In this document: positions 24,316 to 36,112 of the stretch, in pieces | Numbering within the stretch: position 1 is the first letter of the stretch | Layout of the letters: every line of letters starts with the position of its first letter | Source: Colias croceus | Taxonomy: Eukaryota; Arthropoda; Insecta; Lepidoptera; Pieridae | DNA length: 64,000 nt | Direction of reading: 5' to 3' | Assembly (NCBI RefSeq): GCF_905220415.1 | Contig: NC_059539.1 | Span: 6,572,001 to 6,636,000 of the forward strand | The notes under the pieces: generated by a model | What the model was told of the DNA's origin: nothing | The model's database searches: none | What the model saw: only the letters and a program-made list of their open reading frames with translations | Made by a program: the position numbers and the translations under genes

Positions 24316-26099
24316 TGTCCAATACAGTGAATCCTGGGATAATAAGCAGTAATACCTTATTCATTGATAAATAATTAATTAAGTACAATATTTTTAATGA
24401 CTTGGTAATGGAATTTTATAGCCCAATAGCATCTAAAGCTAGAGTAAATAAAATACAAATTCTATTTACTGTGTTATAGGTGAGAAAAATTATGATCAGA
24501 TTATGACATAATATTATGAGATGTAATAAACAGTCTAATTTCTTCTTCAATTGCTTTGTTTATCATTTTTATCTCATAGTGGGACCCTCTATAAATAAGA
24601 CGACTGTCATGTAAACATGTCTATTTGCGTAACCGGGTAAAAGAAATGCCTTTATAACTGATAAAAAATTGGAGGTCTCTTGGGTTCCCATTTATTCAGG
24701 TTTAACTGTACATATAAGTACAGAATATTTTCTCCTTAAGCCAAAATTTTAGGAATAATTTTTAACATTGGCTAGCCGAGATATTGTTTAAGGAATGATC
24801 TAGTAACATCGCCTATTTTGCATATTTGAAGTACCAAGGATCTCAGTCGCTGCCGTAGACTATGAGGTATGCCGTATGGTGTGTTACGGTGGTCTCGCAA
24901 CACTTACTTTTCTTGTCCCCTCGCACTTACTTTTCTTGTCCCCAGAAAAAAACTTAATCTCCTCGAATGTTTCTTTTCTTCTGATAATAAAAATATGAAA
25001 CATCGTATATCGCAATTGTTTCGCGAGAATTAAAACGGTGAGTGTTGTCTCGTGACTACAGAAATTTTCTAAAACAGATAAATTTTTCACTTGATATTAT
25101 CTGATATCAACAAGGTATTAACTTACTTAACTTAATTTTCAAGTCTCAATAGACAACAAGTCTGACTGTGTATGTGACTCTTATTCATTCATTAAAGGTA
25201 TAGTTACAATTTGCACGCCCGTCTTTTTTTTAATGTTACCTTCACCAATAATAAAAGATTTGGCAAAGTACCTATTTATTAACGTCCACAATAAATAAAA
25301 CGCATTAAACAACATCTATTGTACTTACAAATTACAATTTATTATACACTTATATATCAGTGTCTATGACAATCATTTTGTCGATGAAAATTGAATGGCA
25401 GTATTCATTTACAATAAGGATGCGTGACTTGAGTAATAGTCTGTAATTATTTACCGGGATGTGTCTAAAGAAAATGTATGTTTTCCATGATAAACTAATT
25501 TTATATGATCATTATCATAATAATAAATGACTAGAAGATATATTTTTCCAGTAATATCTCTGTGCTGCTACCCTTAAAAAAAATATAAACCCTTCGACCC
25601 ACGAATAATTATTAAAGGCAATTTAAATGGACTATTGTATAAATCTGATCACCAATTGAATTAAATAAATTAAATGCCTCATTATTTAAAAACTTGAAGT
25701 TTATTTTCATTTCTTTTCATTGTACCTTTTCATATTATGTTTATACTCGTACTATTGCATTTTCGTTAGTCCATCTGTCTTTACTACTTATATATCTTTT
25801 CTTTTTAGTTTTTCATCGGTTGCCTGGGCAACAATCCCTACTTAGCGATAGGTGGCCTTATCTCTAAACAGGGATTTCTTTATATCTTAATAAAAAAAAA
25901 TATAAACCAATCTAATGAATAGAAGAAATGTATTTCTTAAACTTTTTTAAATTAACTTTTATTGAGCGGTGTTCGAAATGTATTACTTATAAATTCAAGA
26001 TAAATAGTGAACTTATAAATTTCAGAACTAGTTATTTGTTTAACTCGTTTATGGGCTTGCAATTTGCAAACTATGGTAAAATAAACATCGGGTTTTATA
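24316..26099. other. AT-rich non-coding stretch
   Basis: A short direct duplication, ACTTACTTTTCTTGTCCCC, occurs twice at about 24902-24943. Near 25825-25875 a segment with CCTGGGCAAC and GCGATAGGTGGCCTTATCTC resembles the 3' UTR of Jockey-like LINEs in reverse orientation. No gene is supported. Confidence 0.45.
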
Positions 26100-26325
26100 A
26101 AAAAAAAAAGTGAAGTCCCATGTCCCCGCAGTGGGGTAAGGGGCAGATGCATTATGCATACATCTGTTTCACTGATCGATTTTTCTTTAGGGACAAGTAG
26201 GTGATCAGCCTTCTGTGTCCTACCAGACCGAGACATTTTTTTTTTCTTCGTCTCCACCGGGAATCGAACCCAGGACCCCTCGGTTCTACGCTCACGCGTC
26301 AACCACTGTACCAAGGAGGCGGTCG
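26100..26325 (-). mobile_element. tRNA-derived SINE
   Basis: Read on the minus strand it has a box A-like TGGTACAGTGGTTGACGCG and a box B GGTTCGATTCC spaced as in a tRNA promoter, then a body with GTCTGGTAGGACACAGAAGG and CATCTGCCCCTTACCCCACT, and a T/A-rich tail at its 3' end. The layout (tRNA-like head, unrelated body, homopolymer tail) defines a tRNA-derived SINE transcribed by RNA polymerase III. Open frames crossing it on either strand are artefacts. Confidence 0.85.
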
Positions 26326-26574
26326 ATTTGGAGGAGGTTTTATAAAAGTGTCTAATTATAATTATTATTCATGTACTTACTTAGGTATTGGAAAGAAAGA
26401 AATTTATTAAAAAGAGCAAATTCATATCAAACCACTCTGAACTGTTCTTTCTACCCTCACTCTATCACTTTCGGTTTTTCTTTGTTCCTTGAATATATAA
26501 AGTCTTTCATAGGATTCTGCAATTGTTAAATGAAATCGGTTTTTTATTTGTTATAAGGTAAATCTGGATTTATC

Positions 26575-26785
26575 CTACTATATTATAAATGCGAAAGTTT
26601 GTATGGATGTTTGTTACTCTTTCACGTAAAAAATACTGAACCGATTACAATGAAATTTAGCACACATATAGAGGGTAATTTGGATTAACACATAGGATAG
26701 TTTTTATCCCGGAAATCCCACGGGAACGGGAACTATGCGGGTTTTCCTTTGCAAACGCGGGCGAAGCCGCGGGCGGAAATCTAGT
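26575..26785 (-). mobile_element. SINE-like dispersed repeat, family A
   Basis: Reverse-oriented copy with 'GCGAAAGTTTGTATGGATG', 'CATAGGATAG', 'ATCCCGGAAATCCCACGGG' and the head GCCGCGGGCGGAAATCTAGT. It is well preserved. Confidence 0.75.
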
Positions 26786-28186
26786 AATCCATAAAATGTT
26801 CCAGTAAAGAACAATTTCCACTGCGGGGTCGGGGTCATAAGCAAATTACATATAAATCCATAAACTCATTTTGTACAGAAGATACAAAAACAATAATTAC
26901 AGTAACTCCTCTGACATAGAGTACTTGAAATGTAATCACATTGGAAGTACTTATCACCAGTTACGGGTTAAATTGACCAGAAAAACAAATCGTTGACGTC
27001 AATCGCGAAATAAACGTTTTCTACTCATTAATTTTGGCGCTTACGCGTACCTTGGTATCTACTTATGTGTGTTGTCTTCTGTTACCTACTAAAATTTACG
27101 CCAAATGAAATAAAAATATGACCCTTGTTTCATAAACCTAACTTTGTACGAAATTATTAATCTATTTGTACGAGCATAGAATACCTCGTAACCAGCACAG
27201 TTCACCTTACGCACAAATACCCAGACACCCAGTGAAAAGCTTACGTGTACGTCTGACAGATTAATAGAGGGGTATAAAAATGAAAAGGTCGTTCGAGGTA
27301 ATAAGCGATAAAGTTTCTTTTATAAGTATGTCAATGGATAACAATTTACTATTTCCCAAATAGTCTCCGTTGTAATTATACTATTTACCTACAGAGTAAT
27401 AAAAATTAGGAATTTATTCAACTCTCGGTCCCTTGCTCTTCTTCTCTGTATATAAATATTCTTGAATATAACTTGCTTCTATATCTCTAATACACGTTCA
27501 AGTATCGAGAATCTCTTTGTGCAGCAAGCTCTGTAGAAGTTAATAATATCGTTGTTATATTCAAAGACACGGGCGGATAGGTAATATCGGAGTAATATTG
27601 TGAGAAAAATATTTGATTTCTATGAAAGCCTTGACCATGTCGAGTGTATTATGTGTTACAGTAATATTACTAAAGTTCAACTTTTAATCAAATTTTGCTT
27701 TCATTATTAGAAGTTACAAACATGTTATACCTAATTAAAATTTATTAATCTTACGTAGGTATTCATCGTATTAGAACAAAGTACCTACCATTCCTTGATT
27801 ACATAATTAAAATACCCACCTATATAGTTTTAGCCTATTTATTTTTCAAAACTGGGACTTTAACAAAGCCTTTCAATTTTATGAATTTGAGATTTATGTC
27901 GATAATAAAAGCTATCTGTTATCCAGTGCAAATACCTTCAAACTTGAAAGATTATGTTTATATTTATAGCGTCCCTCGGTAGGTACTCTAAGTATTAAGT
28001 ATCTATTGAATTCTTTTGAACTTCTTTAATATAAAAGCAATTTTTCAAATTTTGTTTACCTACATAACATATTATTTATATATATACCTACTTATTATAA
28101 ACAAAAACAAAAACGCGATTACTTACTCGATAGGTATGTGCAAAACATTAAATATAATATAAAATCTATAAATCTTCATTTTTCAG
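26786..28186. other. AT-rich non-coding stretch upstream of the first visible Bcl-2 family exon
   Basis: No repeat family or gene was recognised. It ends in a pyrimidine tract and TTTTTCAG acceptor at 28178-28186, so at least its right part is probably intron of the gene that follows. Confidence 0.55.
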
Positions 28187-31100
28187 ATAGGGCCATTAAC
28201 AGATATAAAATGGCAATTAAATGGCAAGAAAACTCAAGGGGACAACAACATTGCAATACACGTCACTCCACCAGATGGAGACGAAGACAATGAGTTCGTA
28301 CCACCGCTACGGCCACGACGGAAGCTCAGCACACCGCTGAGCGCGTTCCCAGGTGCCGATGGATTTAAAATGTCTGGTAAGAATTATTAATAATTAATAT
28401 TTATGTAGAGATTGTTTTTTTATTTGCTTGAACGCGCTAATCTCGGGAACTACTGGTCCGATTGGAAACATTCTTTCAGTATTAGACAGCCCATTTATCG
28501 AGGAAGACTAAAGGCTACATACCTATCATCTCGCTAAGACCAACATTAACAGGAGCGGAGCACTGCGGGTAAACCGCGGAGCACAAATAGTAGTTAATAA
28601 AACTCAAGAAAGACGCTAATACTCATAAAATTATTGCGTTGTCTGTGATACTTGAAATGTGCACAGTTTTAATTAAATCTTTCCATTAAAAGTGGATCAA
28701 ATTCAAGTCAGGAATCGGTAATACAAGCGTTTTAAACATCATTTCCTGACAGTCCCAAAAATATTACCTACATTACCCAGTCATTACTAATAGTTTCTGT
28801 AAGCAGGAGTTTCAAATTTTCCTTTGAAACGGGTCAAGTGCCTACAAGCTCAAGCAATATTACCTTTGTTTATAATTAACTAGTGGTCCGCCCCGGCTTC
28901 GCCCGTGGTACGTTTTTAGTATCCTATATCCTTCTCCTGGCTCTAAACTACCTCCCTGCCAATTTTCAGCTAAATCGGTTCAGCCGTTCTTGAGTTATAA
29001 GTGGAGTAACTAACACGACTTTCTTTTATATATATAGATGTGGATGGGTGGAGGGTTCCGGCCGATACCAATTAGGATAATTCTCATACTGTAAAACAGA
29101 GTAGGTACGTAGGTAGTGTATGCTATAAAAAATTATAACAAGTACAGGAATAAAAAGCGACTTTAGTATCTAGGTATCATTATCTTTAATAACGTAGGTA
29201 CCTATCTATGCATGTAAAAACGAATCTTCCTAGTAATTAACAACAGTAGAATTTTTTTTTAACTAAGTAAGGATTCAGTGCAATATCAATTAAGCATAAA
29301 GCAAGACGATGTTAAAATGAAGATTTTAAAAAAATTTTTTTAGAAGCGTATAAAAACATTAATGTACATTCCCCTGCCCTGCTATGAACGTGAACATTAC
29401 GTTGGTACCTAAGTACAGTAGAACCTCGATAACTTAAACCTCGGTAACATAAAAACCTATGTAACTTCAAAAAATAATATGTTCCCTTCCCATCAGAGCC
29501 CAAAACCTCTCTAACTTAAAATACGCAACCTCCATAACTTAAATAAATAATCTCTGTATTGGCCCTCAGTAACTTAAAGAAATGTTTCCACAACCTCTAT
29601 AACATAAAATTTTTGTCAATGAGTCATTTTGAAAGAGTGTCAAAACAAAAGGTTTCGGTATTTATTGCTTGCACGTGTTTACTATGTATTGTTAACGTAA
29701 ACCTATTGTTTGCTTTATCGAAATTCTTCTAAGCTTTGCGGCGGTTAGCTTTATGACAACGACTTACTTCCATCATAAGTTTTAGATCGTTGTCCTGGAA
29801 ACATCGCTTTACTTACTGTGTGATAAACCTGGCTTAAAAAGAGTCCAAAAAGAAAACTAACAACCCTCACCTACGCTGATAAATTAAAAGCTATAGAAAC
29901 AGTGAAAAATGGATAGACCCTTGATAACTTAAAACCTCTATAACTTAAAATATTTTGTGTTTCCCTTGGACTTTAACTTATCGAGGTTCTACTGTACTTT
30001 ATTATCTTATTTAAATTCTTAAAAGAAAGTATGAGATTTAATAATGTAGACTCATATCTTCAACATTAGAATATTTTTTAATTTTGTAAAGTTTGTATAA
30101 GTAACCTAACTTATTTTCTCATAATCTTTTATTAGATATTTTACTAGCTGCTCGACCAGGCTCTGCTTACAATAATTTAAAATAATTTCTTCTTCTTCTT
30201 CTTTTTTCAAATGGCAACTCCCGATCAAACAATAATTTATTAATAAGAGTTATTTGTAAGCAAATTTAAACAGATTTTCCAAATCCAGGAAAAGACAAAT
30301 GTAAATATTCATTTTTAATACAGAATAATAAAAAGAAAATCTTAGATGATGGTCGGTTTTATACATACTGTTAACAAGGAATGATACACACTACTGTTTT
30401 ACAATAATACATATATTTACTGTAGTAAATAATAAAACAAAAATTTCAGATGATGATGAAGATTCATATTTTGGGTTCTGATTTTTAACTTTCTTTACAG
30501 TGGATGGCTTGCGTCTATCACCTACTCGCTCCCTCTCTCCGGTTGACCGCACTAAAAGAAGATTCAGCACGATGGTATCCACTGCGGCCGCTGCTGCTGT
30601 ATCTAGACGATTGTCGGCTACTATAGGCTGGTGCCTGGCCATTCCCACGCAAGTTAAGCCGCAAATAGTCAGACAGGGCCGTGCCCTGTGTTTGCAATAT
30701 ATAAAAACACAAATACGACGATCTATGGCGTGTCCTAAGAAGGTAATAGACTCTCAGAGCATTAATCTAAAGTAGGTGTCAGTTATTAAAATCATCTTTA
30801 CTTATTAAAAAATCAATAGTATCGATTATAGAAGCATTTATTCATCATTCTATTGTTTAAATGTTACAGACACTAAGTATGTACCTATAATTTACATAGC
30901 CAAACTACCTAAAGATAAATAGACATATGGAGTTAGTTACAATCAAATATTTATTATTAGATTCACATATTAAGTATACCAGTTGTTTTGCAAATACGGG
31001 TGTGTTCCCCTTTGTAGTTAATATTTAGACCTTTAGGGTGTGTTTGAATGCTATCGCTATTTAGAATTATGCCACAATTATGCTTAAATGATTTTTGAAA

Positions 31101-34100
31101 ACCCTGTTACTTTAAATAGAAATCTGATATATTTAATTAGGTAATACAAATTCAGTGTTAAAATTCCTTATAATATAAGGCTATTATCTTAGATAGGTAC
31201 AGAGTATGGTACAAAGTGTCTTATCTTTAATGTAATTCAATACGATCTTATTAGAGTCTTCTAATAGAAGCTTCCTCTAATGTGTTCAATTGATGTTAAT
31301 AATCGAACGCTTCTGATCGTCCAGCAATAGCATTAGGTATTTAATATTTATATTTTATCAAAAGTGAACCTTGAAATATTGAGCAATTGCAAAATTTCAT
31401 TAGACAAACAAGAACACTAGTAACCTTTGAAATACAAACATTATATTTTGTCTATACTTAGTATGATGTAGTACTTAGGTATAGTAATATACAAGAAAAG
31501 TTCACATTTTTTACAGCAAATTGTGATAAAGCGTCTACAACAAATGATTGAAACAGAATGTGGAGAAGAGGCTATAAATAATACTGAGACAGGCGTATTA
31601 GCGGCACTTCGAGCACTTTGCGCAGCTTTGGAAAGAAAAAGACCAGATGCGTTTCGTCACGTAGCCAGACAAGCGACGCGGGCACCGTCAGCCATGCTGC
31701 GGTCTGACACGGCCCTGGCTGAACTCGCTTTGGCATTAGCAAGACGAATAACCAGAGAAAATATCACATGGTCCAAGGTACAGGGAGCCTTTTGTTTTCC
31801 GGAAAATATCTAGATTTTTAAAATGAATGTAGAGCAGTTATCTGTTAGGAGCGTATTTAAAATCATAGACACTCATTTTTTAATGACCATAATGCATACC
31901 CAAAACTCATGCTGCTGTTGACCTGTCATACATTTGTATCTAAACATCCATTAACTTTCTTCATACCTAGTACCGAGTTGAGCTTCGATTAAAGCTCAAT
32001 TAGGTCTTATTCTAGAATTAATTAATGGAAATATAGTTAATTTTGATTTTATTACAGTAGTAGTGTTTATGTTAATTTTATTTTAATGGGAATGCTTGTC
32101 TTATATGTTACCAGATTGCAGCCGTGTTTTGCATTTGCGGCGCATTAGCCCGCGAAGCCGCAGAGGCTGCAGACGATGAGCCCGCGTTGGAGCTTGTGGC
32201 GGCACCGGCTGCTGCCATCGCTGATCTTTTGCATGACGAGCCAGGCTCCTGGGTAGCCAATCATGGAGGATGGGTAGGAATTCATATAAAAAGCTCATTA
32301 CTTGGTAATGCCATAATATACGGAATTAGAGTAATAACAATTCGGTTTTCATTGGTTCACATCAGTTGGGACTTGGGATACAGCCTTACTACACAATACA
32401 CATACAGACTAGTACTAGATATAGAAATGTATTTAAAACAAATTAATTTGAAACATTATTATTTATTTACTGCTTCGCTTTAATTTTCGTATGCGGTGTT
32501 TATCACGTGTTTATTCTGAAATACAGAATAAACCTCTTTAGAGGTTAATCACCCCAGTTTATTTATTTGGAATCAGAAATCAAATGAATGCTTAATACAT
32601 GAAGTATCTGTTTTAGTATACATGAAGTACCTATCTATTTAAAATTACGATGAAAGCGTGTATCGAAGGGGGAATAACCCAACATGTGGAATGCCTGTGG
32701 GCTGTGAGAACTGAGAATAAATATTTTACTTTATCAACAAATTACAATAATTATTTACATTAGTAACGTGATCTCTTTGTATTATTTGCTATTTTAATAT
32801 AATGCAGGTATACATAATCATAAAGATTAGAGTAAAGTAGTTAGTGTACAAATATTTTTTTTATTAGTAGCCTTAAATTTTATCTCAATTCGCAGCAAGA
32901 TTTTACTAATGCGAATAATTTTTCACAATTATAATTGGGAACTATATTTTCTATCACCAAAATTTATATTTGTCATCAAGTTGTATCACCTAATTAATAA
33001 ATAGATCTATCACCACGAAATATTTTCGTTCTCAGATAAACAAAAATTGTTCCCAGGTATGAATTATCAAATTAATGTTAATATATTTGTAAAATAAGAG
33101 ATCGATAACCAATAAAATTATATTGCATTACATGAATATAAACTTCGTTCTTATAATAACAGTTTTGTTACTTAAATAATAGCTCTGTGCTCAGAATGGT
33201 AGATCTGTCACCAAATAAATCGATTATCGATCCCTGACTGCGACTCCTTTTTATTTGATATTTTGTCACCTATACAGTAGTAACATTTTATTTCGTTCAG
33301 ATAATAAATTAATAGTATTCGTTATCAATTTAATACATCAATTTATAATTTTAATGAAAAAATGATCAAAGGGGCGGAGACAAATTGGCGCGCTTTAAAA
33401 ATTGACATGTGCAAACCAGAAGCAAAAAAATGTGCTTATCGGCCAGAAAAGAAAAAGGGGGCGCCCTTCGAAATCCAAACCAGCGCTGATTATTCAGTGA
33501 TTATTGTTTTTTAACAATAAATATTGATTATTTTAACTTTAATTAAGTGTTTTATATACAATTATGCTAACCATTAGTCAGCTATTAAACCAGAGCTGAT
33601 TATTCAGTGGTTATTATTTTTAAGAATAAATATTGATTATTTTAACTTTTAGTGACATAATATGATTTATTGGTGATCTCTTTAAATTATTTTGCTTAAA
33701 TACTTATTAGGACACACCTATTATAATACATACAAAAACATTTATATGGTACTAGACCTTATATCTCAGGATTTTAGGTGATTTATTGTGGAACTGATTT
33801 TGCATTGTTTGGTGACTACATTTTGGTGACAGATCTACTATTTTGAGGACAAACCCTATTATTTAAGAAATACAAAACTAATTAAATTGGTGATAGTTTA
33901 AATGATACCCATTATAATTCCAGAAGTATTCCTTCTGGAATTATAAAAGACATCTCTGGCTAATTTTCTGTAAAATTTAACTTTTATATTGTTTCTGATT
34001 AGCATAATTTCAAGGATATTTAACCGTGAAAATAATTATAATATATTTTTCTTTTCAGAATGGACTCATTGAAAGACTTCGGGTTAGTGAACGAGACCAA

Positions 34101-34199
34101 AGATCGGAGAAAAATTTGCGTGTAATGGTGTCTTTTTTCATAATAGCTTGTGCGACACTTTTCTTATTGCGTTTCCTTTGCATATATGATAATGTATAA
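28187..34199 (+). CDS. Bok/Buffy/Debcl-type Bcl-2 family protein (5' end not found)
   Basis: The five exons are 28187-28376, 30501-30742, 31517-31777, 32115-32273 and 34059-34199. All have AG/GT borders and join in one frame, giving 330 residues to TAA at 34197. Bcl-2 family proteins control mitochondrial or ER membrane permeability in apoptosis. The product has a low-complexity N-terminus, a BH3-position helix (ALERKRPDAFRHVARQ, close to Bok's ELE..RPSVYRNVARQ), BH1 (ENITWSKIAAVFCICGALA), BH2 (GSWVANHGGWNGLIE) and a C-terminal membrane anchor (VSFFIIACATLFLLRFL). Exon 1 opens at an acceptor with ATA, so the true start lies upstream or at an internal ATG near 28370. A polyadenylation signal AATAAA is at 34302. 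Whether it corresponds to Buffy or Debcl needs a tree. Confidence 0.9.
28405..28592 (-). mobile_element. SINE-like dispersed repeat, family B
   Basis: Reverse-oriented copy in intron 1: 'TGAACGCGCTAATCTCGGG', 'GACAGCCCATTTATCGAGG', 'CTCGCTAAGACCAACATT' and a degraded head. Confidence 0.65.
28880..29040 (+). mobile_element. SINE-like dispersed repeat, family D
   Basis: The head CTAGTGGTCCGCCCCGGCTT and 'AAATCGGTTCAGCCGTTC' recur at 41827-41999. It ends in a TATATATATAGATG tail. The head is a variant of the GGCTTCGCCCG theme of family A but the body differs. Confidence 0.65.
29416..29994 (+). mobile_element. pogo/Tigger-like MITE with TA target duplication and an HTH remnant
   Basis: The terminal inverted repeats are CAGTAGAACCTCGATAACTT and, inverted, CAGTAGAACCTCGATAAGTT, flanked by TA on both sides as in Tc1/mariner/pogo elements. 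An open 27-codon piece at 29833-29916 encodes SPKRKLTTLTYADKLKAIE, matching the N-terminal CENP-B/pogo helix-turn-helix, then stops at TAG. Both ends carry many extra copies of an ACCTCnnTAACTTAAA motif, likely transposase-binding sites. The rest of the transposase is absent, so it is a deletion derivative. Confidence 0.85.
32929..33917. mobile_element. MITE-like element with inverted TCACC subterminal repeats
   Basis: The ends are short imperfect inverted repeats (TTATAATTGGGA at left; TTATAATGGGTA inverted at right). TATCACC/GTCACC motifs occur about five times in the left third in one orientation and about four times in the right part as GGTGA, so the arms mirror each other. The centre holds an imperfect tandem pair (33477-33545 and 33588-33655) sharing GCTGATTATTCAGTG and AATAAATATTGATTATTTT. 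No coding sequence. A non-autonomous DNA transposon is inferred. Confidence 0.6.
33912..33946. repeat. 15-bp perfect hairpin
   Basis: TTATAATTCCAGAAG and CTTCTGGAATTATAA are exact complements separated by 5 nt (TATTC). It overlaps the right edge of the preceding MITE and lies about 110 bp before the last Bcl-2 family exon. Confidence 0.6.
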
Positions 34200-34301
34200 T
34201 GCCAATAACACCACATTACTTAATATACCTAGTTTTGGAAATTATGTTCTATCTATAAAATGTTTAACATTCAATCAATAGATTTGTTATGCGAAGTTCC
34301 T

Positions 34302-34307
34302 AATAAA
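34302..34307 (+). terminator. Polyadenylation signal AATAAA of the Bcl-2 family gene
   Basis: A canonical hexamer 103 nt after the stop codon, followed by a T-rich stretch. It implies a short 3' UTR. Confidence 0.55.
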
Positions 34308-34597
34308 AACAGCTTTATTATTATATACTATTTAAAACATTTATGTACTATTATGCCCTATGTTATTTTATATAATATAAATAGGCAAAACAATTTGAGG
34401 CAAAGAGTGTTTTCATGACCATCAAATGTTTTATCAGTAAGGTTATATTTAGAGAAACGGAGCACGTACACCGTTCACCCATTAAAATGGGGCGTGAAAC
34501 TATATTATCATGCATGTAAAGTAGTATTGTATATTGTATTGATGAATTCATTGATTCTACTTATGGCATTCTCTTCTTGCGTTTGAAGACATGTTGT

Positions 34598-35162
34598 ATT
34601 AGTAGGGGAGCCCAAGAGGGGATTTTGGGATTTACTCGAGCGCGTCAGATTACTATAAGGGACGGTACCTTAGCTATTCATTAGTACCTCTAGTCAATAT
34701 GAGCAGTTATGGTTGGTGGGTGCGCTCAGGGGCCCCGCTGGAAAATTTGAATAATCCATAATTCCCTAAGGTTGAGCTCGAATCGTCAGATTAGCGAAAT
34801 GGGGACTTCTTATATTGTAATTAACCCCCCCATATATTAATCTGACGCGCTCGAATAATATTACTTTAATTTTTTACCCTTTCTTCATAGCGATTAAATC
34901 GCCACTTAAATCGTCAGATTAACGTATACTATTTTTCAGTGACGTCCTGGAGCATGCAAAATATCAATATCTAACGCGCTTGAGTATTTCCAAGCCAATT
35001 TTTTTCTTTTTTAAATTAAAAAAAAATCAAAAAACCCTTCCCCACCGCTAAAAGTGAAAACTTTGTAGGACCTTTTTTTCTCGCTATGGTCTAATCTACC
35101 AATTCTAATAGGTTCCCGTGACGCTCGAGTAAATCCACATTTAGCATCCTGGGCTCCCCTAC
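34598..35162. mobile_element. MITE with AGTAGGGGAGCCCA ends
   Basis: The left end AGTAGGGGAGCCCAAG and the inverted right end AGTAGGGGAGCCCAGG form a near-perfect TIR. ATTTACTCGAGCG-type subterminal sequence is mirrored at the right (CGCTCGAGTAAAT). Repeated TCGTCAGATTA motifs fill the interior. It is non-coding, about 565 bp, and lies just 3' of the Bcl-2 family gene. Target-duplication length is unclear. Confidence 0.75.
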
Positions 35163-35935
35163 TATATAGTCGAATAATTATTGTTCTTCACATCTCTGGA
35201 CTGATGTACTTATGTTTTAAAAATTATAAATATAGATAAGAAGGTAAGTATATTCCATTATGTATAATATTATATACCTACTTGTATTAAATATTATGTA
35301 CTTGTAAAAATGTGTTGTTAAATAGGGAAAGTTGAATAAATATATGTAGGTATATCATTCATAATTCATTATATTACAATACAGCCTTCAAAATCACAGT
35401 CAAAATACAAAACAACAAAGAACATTTCCTTATGTGAACATGTTTATATTTATAATATATTACCTATTCCGTTTCGACTTATTTTCAGCGAAATCTAAAC
35501 GGATTTGAGGAAGTAATTTGTGTAACGTGGGTTGTCGCCTGGAAAGGTTTATCACAAGATACGTCGACAACATTGGGCAATTTGTAATGAATTGTTCGAC
35601 TTATGAATAAATAAAAATATATCATTTTATTTAATTTGTTATACTCGGCAAAAATATTTCTCCACGTTTCGTTTTTACATATTAATTATATATTGTATTT
35701 TTATTAATTTACATTAAAATAGGTACCTACATATAATGTAGGAACTAGGAAGGTAATTTTTATGTACCTATTTTGTACTTACATAAAAAATTAAAAGCTA
35801 TCTTCAATACCAACGCTTGTTTCGAAATCAGCAAGCAGGCATCAAAGAATAAAAATTGCAAAGAAAATACCGAAGACGTGAAACGTGCTATTCTCGAAAA
35901 GCGGTTTATCTACCATCTTCTTAAATATAAATATG
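35163..35935. other. AT-rich intergenic stretch
   Basis: No gene or repeat is recognised between the MITE and the left end of the DIRS-like element. Confidence 0.5.
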
Positions 35936-35955
35936 TATTAAACACTTGACCGTAA

Positions 35956-36112
35956 TTTGAAGCTTACTTATTGAGAAGGTACCTAGCTTTTTCCGCCTAT
36001 TTTCCCTCTCTTTCTCGTTGTATATATGCTATCTCTCTCGCACACGGCACACCTCTCACCAGGTGGCGCGGCCGGCGCACGATAATGTGCAGGCGCTAGA
36101 TCTTCTTCATTG
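35956..36112 (+). repeat. Left inverted terminal repeat of the DIRS-like element
   Basis: These 157 bp are identical, as reverse complement, to 41331-41487. The repeat contains CTCTCGCACACGGCACACC and a GC-rich CGCGGCCGGCGCACG segment, which could hold promoter elements. Downstream sequence up to about 36240 (ending GATCGGTACA, GTGAGT) looks like a leader with a splice-donor-like site. Confidence 0.9.

Larger units (their letters stand above)
28377..30500 (+). other. Intron 1 of the Bcl-2 family gene
   Basis: GTAAGA donor and TTCTTTACAG acceptor. It hosts a family B repeat, a family D repeat and a pogo-like MITE, plus a (TTC)n run near 30188. No additional exon is supported between them. Confidence 0.75.
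32274..34058 (+). other. Intron 4 of the Bcl-2 family gene
   Basis: The GTAGGA donor follows BH2 and a CTTTTCAG acceptor precedes the tail exon. The intron holds a 1-kb MITE-like element with symmetric subterminal repeats; the remainder is AT-rich. Confidence 0.75.

Noticed and set aside
26201..26410. Plus-strand open frame across the SINE (and its minus-strand partner 25952-26314)
   Set aside because: Both are translations of the tRNA-derived SINE and its tail.
30391..30712. Minus-strand open frames opposite Bcl-2 family exon 2
   Set aside because: Antisense shadows; the plus strand has proper splice borders and family similarity.
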